DNA of 64,000 nt from CAVUMR01 sp963742715 (GTDB lineage Bacteria; Actinomycetota; Actinomycetes; Mycobacteriales; Micromonosporaceae): NCBI GenBank assembly GCA_963742715.1, contig CAVUMR010000002.1, positions 1,922,001-1,986,000 of the forward strand, given 5' to 3'. Below are positions 1 to 8,205 of the stretch, piece by piece; position 1 is the stretch's first letter; each line of letters opens with the position of its first letter. Made by a program: the position numbers and the translations under genes. A model generated the notes under the pieces. The model saw only the letters and a list, made by a program, of their open reading frames with translations, did no database searches and was not told the DNA's origin.

Positions 1-289
1 GCTCGCCCTCGAGGTCAATGCGGGAGAAGCCGCCGCGCCCGACAAGCGACCCGTCCGACCGGTCGCGCGCCATCCACTTGCCGACCCCGTCCGCCGTCCA
101 CCGGGCCGCCATGCCCGCGACCCACGACTCCACCGCCGCGCGGGTCCAGGGGCCGGTCCAGTACGCGACCATCGGATCGCCGTACAGGAGAACCAGGTCC
201 TCGACATCGCCGGGACCGACCGGCGTCAGGACGAGCCGCGGCGTCAGCACCGGGTCCGTCGGTGCCCCGGCCGGCCGCTTCGCGTACAT
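1..289 (-). CDS. GNAT family N-acetyltransferase, partial (3' end outside window)
   Basis: The 96 visible codons start at ATG 289 and run off the left edge. The N-terminal half of a RimJ/RimL-type acetyltransferase is recognisable: a first strand 'TPRLVLTPV', the following helix and loop 'DPMVAYWTGPWTRAAVESWV', and a strand ending in 'GSLVGRGGFSRI'. The acetyl-CoA binding core is outside the window, so the substrate cannot be judged. The reading starts with MYAKRPAG; a GTG four bases upstream opens a different frame and encodes nothing recognisable. A 12-bp tandem duplication (293-316) lies immediately upstream and doubles a TTTACT-like -10 element. Confidence 0.72.
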   Translation of the reverse strand, partial: MYAKRPAGAPTDPVLTPRLVLTPVGPGDVEDLVLLYGDPMVAYWTGPWTRAAVESWVAGMAARWTADGVGKWMARDRSDGSLVGRGGFSRIDLEGE

Positions 290-292
290 CCA

Positions 293-316
293 CTCAGTAA
301 ACAGCTCAGTAAACAG
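293..316. repeat. 12-bp tandem duplication in GNAT promoter
   Basis: CTCAGTAAACAG occurs twice back to back. Read on the minus strand it doubles a TTTACT-like -10 box just upstream of the GNAT start at 289, so it may duplicate the promoter. Confidence 0.6.
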
Positions 317-395
317 CGATCACACCCGGCGATGAGTTCGGCGGACGCGCATGGTCTACCTCAGGTACCGACCATCACCTGAGGAGTGACCTCGC

Positions 396-962
396 ATGAC
401 TGACAGCCGCCGGCTCGTCGTGACCGAGAACATCACCGCGAACGGGGTCATCGAGTTCGTCGACGACTGGTTCGACCCCGCCGATCAGGACGACGCGGAA
501 GACCTTTTTGCCGTGATGCGTGACCAGATGGCGCGGGAGGGAGCCCTGCTGTTGGGGCGGAAGACCTTCGAGGACTTCCGCGGATACTGGCCGCTGCGGG
601 CCGACGACATCTCAGGCGCCGCGGCCCACTTGAACCGGCTGCCCAAGTACGTCGTGTCCTCCACGATGACCGAGCCGGCCTGGTCGAACAGCACGGTGCT
701 CTCAGGTCGGCTCGAGGACGAGGTCGCAGCCCTCAAGGCCCGCAGCGACGGCGGTGAGGTGGGGGTGACCGGCAGCATCAGCGTGGTACACGCACTCATG
801 CGCGCCCACCTTGTCGACGAGTACCGGTTGTTCGTCTATCCGGTGCTCAGCAGCCGCGGTCGCAACCTCATGCCCAGTGACTTGGCGCCTCAGGGCCTGA
901 CCTTGACCGAATGCACGCCATTCCGATCCGGGGTCGTGCTGCAGGTCTACACCAAACCCTGA
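396..962 (+). CDS. Dihydrofolate reductase family protein (RibD C-terminal domain)
   Basis: This 188-residue protein matches the small stand-alone RibD_C/DHFR-like family common in actinobacteria. Visible marks are the first strand 'RLVVTENITANGVIE', the loop 'ALLLGRKTFEDFRGYWP' that in this family helps bind the pyridine nucleotide, 'LPKYVVSST', the glycine turn 'GEVGVTGSISVVHALM', and 'LVDEYRLFVYPVLSSRGR'. The start is supported by a GAGGAG ribosome site about 10 nt upstream. Family members are NADPH-type reductases of unknown substrate, so the reaction is not assigned. A second member lies at 8447-9016. No operon partner is evident. Confidence 0.85.
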   Translation: MTDSRRLVVTENITANGVIEFVDDWFDPADQDDAEDLFAVMRDQMAREGALLLGRKTFEDFRGYWPLRADDISGAAAHLNRLPKYVVSSTMTEPAWSNSTVLSGRLEDEVAALKARSDGGEVGVTGSISVVHALMRAHLVDEYRLFVYPVLSSRGRNLMPSDLAPQGLTLTECTPFRSGVVLQVYTKP

Positions 963-1016
963 CAACCACCGCACCCACGCGAGGCCGCGGCCAACGCGGC
1001 GATGGCCGCCACCAGC

Positions 1017-1022
1017 CACAAT
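1017..1022 (+). promoter_or_regulatory. -10 element for leaderless methyltransferase mRNA
   Basis: CACAAT sits exactly 6 nt before ATG 1029, so transcription would begin at the start codon. This decides the start against the upstream ATG at 1002. Confidence 0.45.
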
Positions 1023-1028
1023 GGCGGC

Positions 1029-1499
1029 ATGGTGAACGTTTCCGAGGACACCGTCGGCTTCCGGCTCTGGCCGCCGGTCGCGATCGGCGCTCCCCTGCTG
1101 GGCGGCTGGGTGGCTACGCAGCTCTGGGGCGACCCGGTCGGTCTCGGCGGGTGGCGGGTCCCGCTCGGCTGGGCACTGGTGCTGTTCTTCGCCGGGTGGA
1201 ACGGCTGGTCGCTGTACCTGTTCGGCCGGCACGGGACCGGGCTGCTGCCGGGGCAGGCGACGGACGCGATGATCAAGGAGGGGCCGTACCGCCTGTCCCG
1301 CAACCCGTTGTACGTCGGCATGCTCGCGCTCTACCTCGGGCTGGCGCTGCTGGCACCCACGTTCTGGGGGCTCGTGCTGTTCCCGGCCGCGGTGCTGCTC
1401 GTCCTGTGGGGCGCGATCCTCCCCGAGGAACGGTTCCTGCACGAGCGGTTCGGCGCCTCGTACGACGACTACAAGCGGCAGGTACGTCGCTGGCTGTGA
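1029..1499 (+). CDS. Isoprenylcysteine carboxyl methyltransferase-like membrane protein
   Basis: A 156-residue polytopic membrane protein of the ICMT/phospholipid methyltransferase superfamily. Hydrophobic segments occur near residues 10-30, 40-60 and 95-125. The conserved C-terminal half is clear: 'GPYRLSRNPLYVGML', a long hydrophobic helix, then 'PEERFLHERFGASYDDY' with the paired glutamates that contact S-adenosylmethionine in this family. It therefore probably methylates a small or lipid substrate at the membrane, but bacterial members are mostly uncharacterised. ATG 1029 is preferred over ATG 1002 because of the -10 spacing; both would keep all recognisable features. Confidence 0.8.
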   Translation: MVNVSEDTVGFRLWPPVAIGAPLLGGWVATQLWGDPVGLGGWRVPLGWALVLFFAGWNGWSLYLFGRHGTGLLPGQATDAMIKEGPYRLSRNPLYVGMLALYLGLALLAPTFWGLVLFPAAVLLVLWGAILPEERFLHERFGASYDDYKRQVRRWL

Positions 1500-1550
1500 G
1501 CACTGATCGCCGGCAACGAAAACCAAGCGGCAACGGCCGGGGCGCGCCCC

Positions 1551-1556
1551 TATGGT
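1551..1556 (+). promoter_or_regulatory. -10 element for leaderless VOC mRNA
   Basis: TATGGT lies 6 nt before ATG 1563, with no ribosome-binding sequence between them, pointing to a leaderless transcript. Confidence 0.55.
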
Positions 1557-1562
1557 GGACCG

Positions 1563-1997
1563 ATGGCGTCGGTCAAGCAGTTCCAGGTCACCTTCGACTG
1601 CGCAGAACCTGAGTGCGTCGCTCGATTCTGGTGCGAGGTGTTGGGGTACGTCGTACCGCCGCCACCAGAGGGGTTCGCCAGCTGGGACGAGTTCGATCGC
1701 TCCCTGCCGGCTGAGAGTCAGGGTTCAGCGTTCGCCTGCGTCGATCCTTCAGGGGTGGGCCCGCGACTGTTCTTCCAGCGCGTACCCGAAGGCAAAGTCG
1801 TCAAGAATCGGGTGCACCTTGACGTACGGGTCGGCACTGGGCTAGTGGGTGACGAGCGCCTGGCCGCACTCGAGGCCGAATGCGCACGACTGATCCCGCT
1901 CGGCGCGGTACGCGTGCAACTACAGCGGGCCGACGGCGTGAACGAGTCGTGCCTCACGATGCAGGACGTCGAGGGCAACGAGTTCTGTCTCGACTGA
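1563..1997 (+). CDS. VOC family (glyoxalase-like) protein
   Basis: This 144-residue protein has the layout of actinobacterial glyoxalase-like domain proteins: opening strand 'FQVTFDCAEPECVARFWCEV', 'LFFQRVPEGKVVKNRVHLDV' containing the usual strand and metal-region histidine, and the closing 'MQDVEGNEFCLD', where the glutamate is the typical last metal or substrate ligand. Such proteins bind or transform small molecules, and some confer drug tolerance; the ligand is not predictable here. The gene stands alone with its own leaderless promoter. Confidence 0.85.
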   Translation: MASVKQFQVTFDCAEPECVARFWCEVLGYVVPPPPEGFASWDEFDRSLPAESQGSAFACVDPSGVGPRLFFQRVPEGKVVKNRVHLDVRVGTGLVGDERLAALEAECARLIPLGAVRVQLQRADGVNESCLTMQDVEGNEFCLD

Positions 1998-2069
1998 GTG
2001 GCCGTTGCTGGTGGCTAGGCGCCGAACAGCCTCCAGTGCCGGAGACACTTTTCGCTCAGCTGCCACTGA

Positions 2070-2075
2070 TACGGT
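2070..2075 (+). promoter_or_regulatory. -10 element for leaderless MDMPI-domain gene
   Basis: TACGGT is placed 6 nt upstream of ATG 2082, the same spacing as at 1551 and 59783. Confidence 0.55.
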
Positions 2076-2081
2076 CCCGCC

Positions 2082-2729
2082 ATGGCTGAGGCACCTGGAT
2101 CATCGACTGGTCCCGTTACGGCGGCCGATGTGGACCATGCCGTCCGCCTCGCCGTAGCTGCCCTGCGAGGCGTGGAGGACCCGGACTGGAGTGCCCAGGC
2201 CGACACGCTGGAGTGGGACTGCTGGGAGACCGCCGAACACCTGGCCGACGACCTGTTCTCCTATGCCGCTCAGCTGGCTCCCGAGCACCCTCCAGTCGAC
2301 ACGCACGTCCCCTTCGAGTGGAGGCGCAAGAAGCCAGGCGGCCCACCGAACGCCATCTTCGCCGACCGCGACGCCGGCCCGGCCGGTCTGCTGCAGGTCC
2401 TGGAGGCCTGTGGCGCCCTGTTGACCGCCATGGTCCGCAGCACCCCGCCGACTGTCCGGGCACATCACGTCTACGGCGCTGCCGATCCCGAAGGCTTCGC
2501 CGCGATGGGGATTGTCGAGACGCTGGTGCACACCCACGACATCGCCGAGGCCTTCGGGATCGGGTGGACGCCGCCCGCCGACCTGTGCGACCGGGTGCTG
2601 GCCCGGCTCTTCCCCGACGCCCCCACCGACACTGACCGCTGGAGGACGCTGCTCTGGGCCACTGGTCGGTCAGAACTCGCCGGCAGGCCCCGGCTCACCG
2701 ACTGGCGCTGGCACGGCGCGCCACGCTGA
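2082..2729 (+). CDS. Maleylpyruvate isomerase N-terminal (MDMPI) domain protein
   Basis: A 215-residue protein of the mycothiol-dependent maleylpyruvate isomerase/DinB-like superfamily. The helix 'WDCWETAEHLADDLFSYA' matches the first conserved segment, in which a histidine serves as a metal ligand, and 'GIVETLVHTHDIAEAFG' matches the later His-x-x-Asp segment. Family members are metal-dependent thiol-handling enzymes in actinobacteria that use mycothiol; most have no known substrate. The start is fixed by the -10 box at 2070. It ends 80 nt before the tRNA-Val gene on the other strand. Confidence 0.75.
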   Translation: MAEAPGSSTGPVTAADVDHAVRLAVAALRGVEDPDWSAQADTLEWDCWETAEHLADDLFSYAAQLAPEHPPVDTHVPFEWRRKKPGGPPNAIFADRDAGPAGLLQVLEACGALLTAMVRSTPPTVRAHHVYGAADPEGFAAMGIVETLVHTHDIAEAFGIGWTPPADLCDRVLARLFPDAPTDTDRWRTLLWATGRSELAGRPRLTDWRWHGAPR

Positions 2730-2765
2730 CGACCCAGCTGCCGTACTTCATTGCTGTACGCACGG

Positions 2766-2800
2766 AAAAGGCCCCGCACGACGATCGCGTACGGGGCCTT
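2766..2800 (-). terminator. Rho-independent terminator of tRNA-Val
   Basis: A perfect 9-bp stem, AAGGCCCCG with CGGGGCCTT, followed on the minus strand by TTTT. It lies 10 nt beyond the 3' end of tRNA-Val(CAC). Confidence 0.8.
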
Positions 2801-2809
2801 CGACCTGGG

Positions 2810-2881
2810 TGGGCGATACTGGGATCGAACCAGTGACCTCCTCGGTGTGAACGAGGCGCTCTCCCGCTGAGCCAATCGCCC
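2810..2881 (-). tRNA. tRNA-Val (anticodon CAC)
   Basis: The minus strand folds as a standard cloverleaf: acceptor GGGCGAT pairing with ATCGCCC, a CTCG/CGAG anticodon stem with loop TTCACAC (anticodon CAC, reading GUG), and a T arm containing GGTTCGATCCC. CCA is not encoded. A terminator follows directly. No integrase or attachment-site duplication was seen nearby. Confidence 0.95.
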
Positions 2882-2985
2882 GGGACAGGTGCATCACTGT
2901 ACCCGACGCTCCGGCGGCCCCGCGAACCACCGCCGGCCGTACTACGAACCGCGACGAGCCGCCGCCGACGGCCGGGTCCGACGGG

Positions 2986-3456
2986 CTACCGCGCGGACAG
3001 ATAGTTCCTGGTAGCGGCGGCCAGGTCGATGCCGAGGCTCGCGCGTACCGAGCCCCACAGCACGAGCGCCACCAGCGCGGCGCCGACGAGTCCGACGGCC
3101 AGCCGGAACACGAGCGAGCGGCGGCGGATCCAGTCGGTCCAGCCCTGCACCTTGGTACGGGTGAAGTGCAGCACCCGCTTCGCCCAGGGGAACTCGAGTG
3201 CGAGTACCGCGAGACCGGCCAGTACGACCAGCCAGCCCGGACCGGGCAGCGGCACCAGCGCGAGCCCGACCAGGATGATCGCGGTACCGGCGATGCCGAC
3301 GACGATCTTGAGCGCGATCCGGCCGGTGGGGGTGGCGCGGATCCGGTCGATCATGCCGCGTACGCCGTGGCGCTCGGGCGCGGGCGCGTCGTGGGCCTCG
3401 TCCGGGAGCGGTTCGGCCGGTGCTGCTGTTCGCTCCGTCGGCCGTTCCTCGGTCAT
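2986..3456 (-). CDS. TIGR02611/PGPGW-type transmembrane protein
   Basis: A 156-residue membrane protein carrying the diagnostic 'VPLPGPGW' motif between two hydrophobic helices (about residues 50-70 and 75-95), followed by an amphipathic 'FTRTKVQGWTDWIRRR' stretch and a third helix near residues 120-140. This places it in the actinobacterial PGPGW family of unknown function. The acidic, proline-rich N-terminus is probably cytoplasmic. Start ATG 3456 is chosen because the upstream open frame has no membrane or family features. It is divergent from ssgB across a 330-bp gap. Confidence 0.8.
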   Translation of the reverse strand: MTEERPTERTAAPAEPLPDEAHDAPAPERHGVRGMIDRIRATPTGRIALKIVVGIAGTAIILVGLALVPLPGPGWLVVLAGLAVLALEFPWAKRVLHFTRTKVQGWTDWIRRRSLVFRLAVGLVGAALVALVLWGSVRASLGIDLAAATRNYLSAR

Positions 3457-3786
3457 CGGTCCACCCGCCTGCACGTCAGCCCTCGCTCCTTCATCGACCG
3501 CCAATGATTGCCCTCCGGTCCCGTGATCACTCGTGGGTGACCACTCGACCGCCCCCACGGTTGAGGAGCACCTCGACGCTACCGGACTACTCGTCGATCT
3601 CGACATCGGCGTTTGGACTCTTTGCGATGTCCGACTACTACCGGTTTGTTACGCCTGGTCCCGACCTGTCTAAGCAGACATTTCGCTACTCCGCAAGATC
3701 CATGTATGACCAGCGGCGAGCGGTGGTACCACCCTTTTGGAAGTGGAGCGCGGGGGCGCTCCACCGGCTTTCCCGGGAGGACGTCG
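3457..3786. other. Divergent intergenic region between PGPGW gene and ssgB
   Basis: A 330-bp spacer, visibly less GC-rich around 3600-3720. It must hold promoters for both divergent genes, but no -35/-10 pair or operator could be assigned with confidence. No coding potential was recognised. Confidence 0.5.
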
Positions 3787-4221
3787 ATGAGTCCGCTCAA
3801 CCCCTCGACTGTCGAAGTCGAGACGTCTTTGCAACTCGTCGCGCCCGACTCTGTGACCCTGCCGGTTCGCGCCAGCCTTCGGTATGACGCGACCGACCCC
3901 TACGCGGTTCACGTACTTTTTCACCCGGAGGCCGCGGGCGGCGAACCGGTGAGTTGGTCGTTCGCGCGTGATCTGCTCGTCGCGGGACTGGACGAGCCGT
4001 CTGGAATGGGTGACGTTCGGGTCTGGCCGTGGGCGACCCCCCGCGGCGACGTGATCGCGCTGGCGCTGTCCTCCCCGGACGGCAACGCGCTGTTCGAGGT
4101 GCCGCGCACCGTGCTGGTGCGGTTCCTCCGTCGCACCTTCAGCGCCGTTCCGCGTGGCCGTGAGGACGAGTACCTCGACATCGACTCCGCGGTGACCCGG
4201 CTCCTCGACCAGCGGGCCTGA
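3787..4221 (+). CDS. ssgB: SsgB-like sporulation and cell division regulator (SALP family)
   Basis: This 144-residue protein is a SsgA-like protein. Conserved blocks are 'LPVRASLRYDATDPYAVHVL', 'FARDLLVAGLDEPSGMGDVR', 'ALSSPDGNALFEVP' and 'RFLRRTFSAVPRG'. Its length and sequence fit SsgB best; SsgB in Streptomyces places FtsZ at future septum sites during sporulation and is the SALP found in nearly all morphologically complex actinomycetes. Start ATG 3787 has a GGGAGG site 8 nt upstream, and upstream in-frame codons show no family sequence. The assignment to SsgB rather than a paralogue is inferred. Confidence 0.88.
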   Translation: MSPLNPSTVEVETSLQLVAPDSVTLPVRASLRYDATDPYAVHVLFHPEAAGGEPVSWSFARDLLVAGLDEPSGMGDVRVWPWATPRGDVIALALSSPDGNALFEVPRTVLVRFLRRTFSAVPRGREDEYLDIDSAVTRLLDQRA

Positions 4222-4269
4222 CGCGCGAGGCCAGCCCGCAAAGAGGGCACACCAGCGGCCCGGCGTGAG

Positions 4270-5820
4270 TCAGGCCAGGCCGCCGACCGCCTCGTCGGCC
4301 ACCGCACACAGTTTCGGCAGCAGCTCGCGTACGGCCTCCAGCTGCGGAGCCATCTCCCGGTCGGTACGCATGACCGGCACCTGCTCGCGCACCGCGGCGA
4401 GCACCGCGCCGGTGGCCGGGCCGGGTGCCGCCACCTCGGCGCGCAGGTCCAGTCCCTGCGCCGCGCACAGAATCTCGACCGCGAGCACGGTACGCACGTT
4501 GTCCAGCACCTCGTGCGCCTTGTTCACCGAGTGCCAGCCCATCGACACGTGATCTTCCTGGTTTCCGCTGGTCACGATCGAGTCGATGCCGGCCGGATGG
4601 CACAGCACCTTGTTCTCGCTGACCACGCTCGCGGCCGTGTACTGCGCGATCATGAAGCCGGAGTTGGTACCGGCGGCCGGGGCCAGGAACGGCGGCAGCC
4701 CGCGCGAGGTGGCCGGATCCAGCAGCCGGTACACCCGCCGCTCGGAAATGCTGGCGAGTTCGGCGACGGCCATCGCGAGCATGTCCCCGGCGAAGGCCAG
4801 CGGCTGACCGTGGAAGTTTCCGGTGCTCATCACCTCGTGCCCGCCACCCGGAGCCGCGACGACGACCGGGTTGTCCACCACCGAACCGAGCTCGATCTCC
4901 AGCACCCGCCGGCAGTGCGCGATCACGTCGCGGGCGGCGCCGTGCACCTGTGGCGCGCAGCGCAGCGAGTAGGAGTCCTGCACCGCGTGCGTCGAGTGCC
5001 GGTGGCTGGCCAGCAGCGGTGAGTCGGCCAGCAGCGCGCGCAGGTTCGTCGCGCTGTCGAGCTGCCCGGGCTGCGGCCGGATCACCAGCACCCGCTCGTC
5101 GTACGCCCGGTCGGTGCCGAACAGCGCCTCCACCGACATCGCGCAGGACACGTCGGCGACCCGGGTCAGCAGCTCCGCCTCGTGCACCGCGAGCGCGAGT
5201 ACGGCCTGCATCGGCTCGGTGCCGTTGATCAGGCTGAGCCCTTCCTTGGGCTCGAGCGACAGCGGCGCGATGTCGTGCTCGGCGAGCACCTCGGCGGCCG
5301 GTCGACCCTCCGGCGGATCCCCCGCCTTCCGCAGGCGCCCCTCCCCGACCAGCGGCAACGCCAGGTGAGCGAGCTGGGCCAGGTCGCCGGACGCACCCAC
5401 AGACCCTTTTCGGGGTACCACCGGGAGCAGGTCGTTGTTCAGCAGCTCGACCAGCTTGGCCACCAGTTCGAGCCGTACGCCCGAGATGCCGGCGGCGAGC
5501 GTGCGCGCCCGCAGCAGCAGGAGCGCGCGTACCACCGGGTCGGGCAGCGGTGTGCCGACCCCGGCCGCGTGGCTGCGCAGCAGCCCGAGCTGCAGATCGG
5601 TGAGCTGTTCGTGCGGGATGTACGTGTCGGCGAGCGCGCCGAAGCCGGTGGTCACGCCGTACACGACGGCACCGCTTTCGACCACGTCGGCGACCACCTG
5701 TCGGGCGGCGGCCATCCGGTCGGCGAGGTCTGGTCCGAGTTGGACGCGCGCACGGCCGTATCCGACGTCGACCACGTCGTCGACCGTGAGCGCCTCCCCG
5801 GTCAGTACGAGGGGACGCAT
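4270..5820 (-). CDS. hutH: Histidine ammonia-lyase
   Basis: A 516-residue enzyme deaminating histidine to trans-urocanate, the first step of histidine breakdown. The Ala143-Ser144-Gly145 tripeptide in 'VGASGDLAQLAHL' forms the MIO electrophile autocatalytically. Other family marks are 'YGVTTGFGALAD' near residue 54, 'EALFGTDRAYDERV', and 'QEDHVSMG' in the C-terminal half. Length is normal for HutH. The frame stays open far upstream, but only the segment from ATG 5820 is homologous, and TACTGT 6 nt before this ATG supports a leaderless start. No other hut genes are adjacent. Confidence 0.93.
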   Translation of the reverse strand: MRPLVLTGEALTVDDVVDVGYGRARVQLGPDLADRMAAARQVVADVVESGAVVYGVTTGFGALADTYIPHEQLTDLQLGLLRSHAAGVGTPLPDPVVRALLLLRARTLAAGISGVRLELVAKLVELLNNDLLPVVPRKGSVGASGDLAQLAHLALPLVGEGRLRKAGDPPEGRPAAEVLAEHDIAPLSLEPKEGLSLINGTEPMQAVLALAVHEAELLTRVADVSCAMSVEALFGTDRAYDERVLVIRPQPGQLDSATNLRALLADSPLLASHRHSTHAVQDSYSLRCAPQVHGAARDVIAHCRRVLEIELGSVVDNPVVVAAPGGGHEVMSTGNFHGQPLAFAGDMLAMAVAELASISERRVYRLLDPATSRGLPPFLAPAAGTNSGFMIAQYTAASVVSENKVLCHPAGIDSIVTSGNQEDHVSMGWHSVNKAHEVLDNVRTVLAVEILCAAQGLDLRAEVAAPGPATGAVLAAVREQVPVMRTDREMAPQLEAVRELLPKLCAVADEAVGGLA

Positions 5821-5826
5821 GCGGCG

Positions 5827-5832
5827 ACAGTA
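5827..5832 (-). promoter_or_regulatory. -10 element of leaderless hutH mRNA
   Basis: On the minus strand TACTGT ends 6 nt before the hutH ATG, the same geometry as several other genes in the window. Confidence 0.5.
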
Positions 5833-5991
5833 GATGACGCCTCGCCGCTGGTCACGGGCGGTCCGCGTCTCGCTCCCCCGCTCGACCAGTCCGGACTGCA
5901 CCATCGCGGCGAGTTCGCGGTACACCGTTTTCGGCCGGCATTTCTGACCTACGCTGCTGGCTTTGACGCGCATAATCCCGGGGGAAAATTC

Positions 5992-6618
5992 GTGCGTTCC
6001 ATTCGACACTGGTCCCCACGTTACGCGACCGCGCGAATGCGGGACAAACTGTACTGCCGGACCCATCCGGGCCATCCGTGGCTCACCCCGACCGCCAACG
6101 AGCTTCTCCGGACCATGCTGCGACCGAGCGACACCGGGCTGGAGTTCGGCTCCGGTCGCAGCACCCTGTGGTTCGCCGCCCGGGTACGGCAACTGACCAG
6201 CGTGGAGCATGACAAGACCTGGTACGACGACGTGTCCGCGCGACTTCGGCAGTCCGCTCTGGAGGTCGACTATCTGCTCGCGCCGCGGGACGTACCGGCC
6301 GAGCACGGCGGGGAGAGTCAGTACACCCGCGTCATCTCCCGCCGACCGGATCGCAGTCTCGACTTCGTACTGGTCGACGGAATCTATCGCGACTTCTGCG
6401 CGTACCACTCGCTGTCGAAACTGAAGTCCGGCGGTCTGCTGATTGTCGACAACGTCAACTGGTACCTGCCGTCGCGATCGCACTCCCCCAATTCGCGCCG
6501 GCCGCAGGACGGGCCGGACGGACCGGTCTGGTCCGAGGTCGCGGCCACCACGCGGGAGTGGAGATCGATCTGGACGTCGTCCGGGGTCTGGGACACCGCG
6601 ATCTACGTCAAGCCGTAG
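5992..6618 (+). CDS. Class I SAM-dependent methyltransferase
   Basis: A 208-residue soluble protein with a Rossmann-type methyltransferase core. The glycine-rich SAM loop is 'GLEFGSGRSTLWFA' (about residues 46-59), the acidic end of strand 2 is 'LTSVEHDKTWYDDV', and strand 4 reads 'LDFVLVDGIYR', followed by 'LKSGGLLIVDNVNWY'. This resembles the Methyltransf_24-like group; the acceptor is unknown. GTG 5992 is preferred because GGGGGAAAA lies just before it; ATG 6037 is the alternative. It is divergent from hutH. Confidence 0.78.
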   Translation: MRSIRHWSPRYATARMRDKLYCRTHPGHPWLTPTANELLRTMLRPSDTGLEFGSGRSTLWFAARVRQLTSVEHDKTWYDDVSARLRQSALEVDYLLAPRDVPAEHGGESQYTRVISRRPDRSLDFVLVDGIYRDFCAYHSLSKLKSGGLLIVDNVNWYLPSRSHSPNSRRPQDGPDGPVWSEVAATTREWRSIWTSSGVWDTAIYVKP

Positions 6619-6672
6619 AACGTTTGCCGTGGTCGAGCTCGTGAGGGACCCGGCCGACCACAGTTCCGCACG

Positions 6673-6678
6673 TAGGCT
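6673..6678 (+). promoter_or_regulatory. -10 element of leaderless capA-like gene
   Basis: TAGGCT ends 7 nt before GTG 6686, supporting that GTG as both transcription and translation start. Confidence 0.45.
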
Positions 6679-6685
6679 GTCGCGG

Positions 6686-7789
6686 GTGACCGTACCTATC
6701 CCCCGGGTCCGGCGGCTCGTCGCCACGTTCGCGGTGCCGTTCCTGGCTCTGCCGCTGTTGGCCGCTGGCTGCTCCGGTACAGCCGCCGGGTCCGGATCCT
6801 CGACGGACCGCACGCCGACCGCGGCGGCCAGTCCGACGGCGTCGCCGTCCCCGACCGGACCGTCCGTGCTGACGCTCGGCTTCGCCGGCGACGTGCACTT
6901 CACCGAACGGACGCTGCCGCTGCTCGACAACCCGGCGACCGCGTACGGTCCGGTCGCGTCGGTGCTGTCCGGCACCGACCTGTCCATGGTCAACCTCGAA
7001 ACAGCGGTCACCGACAGGGGTACGCCCGAGCCGAAGCAGTTCCATTTCCGGGCGCCGGCCAGCGCGTACGCGGCGACCAAGGCGGCCGGGGTGGACGTGG
7101 TCACGCTGGCGAACAACCACGCGCTCGACTACGGGCGCACCGGGTTGGCCGACACGCTCGCCGCCGCGCGGCAGGCCGCGATGCCGGTCGTCGGAGCCGG
7201 GAACGACGCGGCGCGGGCGTACGCGCCGTGGATCGGTGAGGTACGCGGGACCAGGGTCGCGTTCCTCGGGTTCAGCCAGATCGGCGAGCTGGCCGACTCG
7301 TGGGCCGCGCAGGACTCCCGGTCCGGCATCGCGATGGCGTTCGACACCGACCGCGCGGTCGCGGCGGTGCACGCGGCCCGGCAGCACGCCGACGTGGTGG
7401 TGGTCTACGTGCACTGGGGCCAGGAGGGCAACGACTGCCCGATCTCCGACCAGCGGAACTTCGCCACGGCGATGGCCGGTGCGGGCGCCGACGCCGTGCT
7501 CGGTACCCACGCGCACCTGCTGCTCGGCGACGGCTGGCTCGGACGCACCTACGTGGCGTACGGCCTGGGCAACTTCCTGTGGTGGTACGACGACGCGTTC
7601 AGCAACGACACCGGCGTACTGCGGCTGACTGTGACCGGCCGGACGGTCACCAAGGCGCAACTCGTACCGACCTCGATCTCCCGTACCACCGGGCAACCGA
7701 TCCCGGTCACCGGCGCCGAAGCCGCCCGGATCACCGCCAAGTTCGCCGGACTGCGGGCCTGTACCGGCCTCGCCGACCACCCGTCCTGA
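6686..7789 (+). CDS. CapA family lipoprotein (poly-gamma-glutamate synthesis-type metallophosphatase fold)
   Basis: A 367-residue exported lipoprotein: an arginine-containing N-terminus, a hydrophobic stretch and the lipobox 'LLAAGC' near residue 25, then a Ser/Thr/Pro linker. The mature part is a CapA/PgsA domain with 'GFAGDVHFTERT', 'MVNLETAVTDRG', 'VVTLANNHALDYG', 'VYVHWGQEGND' and 'VLGTHAHLL', the Asp/Asn/His set of the calcineurin-like fold. In Bacillus the family acts in polyglutamate capsule assembly; in actinomycetes the role is usually undefined, and no other capsule genes are adjacent. It lies upstream of, and is not joined to, the tRNA operon. Confidence 0.85.
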   Translation: MTVPIPRVRRLVATFAVPFLALPLLAAGCSGTAAGSGSSTDRTPTAAASPTASPSPTGPSVLTLGFAGDVHFTERTLPLLDNPATAYGPVASVLSGTDLSMVNLETAVTDRGTPEPKQFHFRAPASAYAATKAAGVDVVTLANNHALDYGRTGLADTLAAARQAAMPVVGAGNDAARAYAPWIGEVRGTRVAFLGFSQIGELADSWAAQDSRSGIAMAFDTDRAVAAVHAARQHADVVVVYVHWGQEGNDCPISDQRNFATAMAGAGADAVLGTHAHLLLGDGWLGRTYVAYGLGNFLWWYDDAFSNDTGVLRLTVTGRTVTKAQLVPTSISRTTGQPIPVTGAEAARITAKFAGLRACTGLADHPS

Positions 7790-7849
7790 GGTGTCGTGAC
7801 TGGTACCGGCCACACCCGGCCGGGCGGCCCAACACGCGGGGACCCTGGT

Positions 7850-7879
7850 TTGGCACCCGGTACAGCGCTCGGCTACTCT
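7850..7879 (+). promoter_or_regulatory. Promoter of the tRNA-Gly/Cys/Val operon
   Basis: TTGGCA (7850-7855) and TACTCT (7874-7879) are separated by 18 nt and lie 37 nt before tRNA-Gly. They read as a conventional housekeeping promoter. Confidence 0.6.
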
Positions 7880-7915
7880 CTTGAAGCGCGTCGGGGAACA
7901 CGACCGACGGGCAAT

Positions 7916-7988
7916 GCGGACGTAGCGCAGCTGGTAGCGCATCACCTTGCCAAGGTGAGGGTCGCGGGTTCGAATCCCGTCGTCCGCT
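7916..7988 (+). tRNA. tRNA-Gly (anticodon GCC)
   Basis: Acceptor GCGGACG pairs with CGTCCGC, the anticodon arm TCACC-TTGCCAA-GGTGA gives anticodon GCC, and the T arm contains GGTTCGAATCC. CCA is not encoded. It is the first gene of a three-tRNA cluster. Confidence 0.96.
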
Positions 7989-8040
7989 CAGGAGGCGGCG
8001 ACCGCGTCGCAGCCGGCCCCCGCAAAAGGGGTTAGATTCC

Positions 8041-8112
8041 GGCGGGATGGCCGAGTGGCTTAGGCAAGGGCCTGCAAAGCCCTGTACGCGGGTTCGATTC
8101 CCGCTCCCGCCT
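8041..8112 (+). tRNA. tRNA-Cys (anticodon GCA)
   Basis: Acceptor GGCGGGA pairs with TCCCGCC; the anticodon arm AGGGC-CTGCAAA-GCCCT gives GCA; the T arm contains GGTTCGATTCC. It lies 52 nt after tRNA-Gly and 1 nt before tRNA-Val. Confidence 0.96.
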
Positions 8113-8113
8113 C

Positions 8114-8188
<75 letters not shown>

Positions 8189-8205
8189 CTGAAACCACAG
8201 GTCAG

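Noticed and set aside
5821..5991. A possible small regulator reading KTVYRELAAMVQSGLVERGS upstream of hutH
   Set aside because: The stretch looks HTH-like by eye but is short, lies in the divergent promoter gap, and is in frame only with non-conserved sequence.
4270..7116. A 948-codon open frame extending hutH far upstream
   Set aside because: Only the part from 5820 matches histidine ammonia-lyase; the extension is antisense to the methyltransferase and CapA genes and is a GC-rich shadow.
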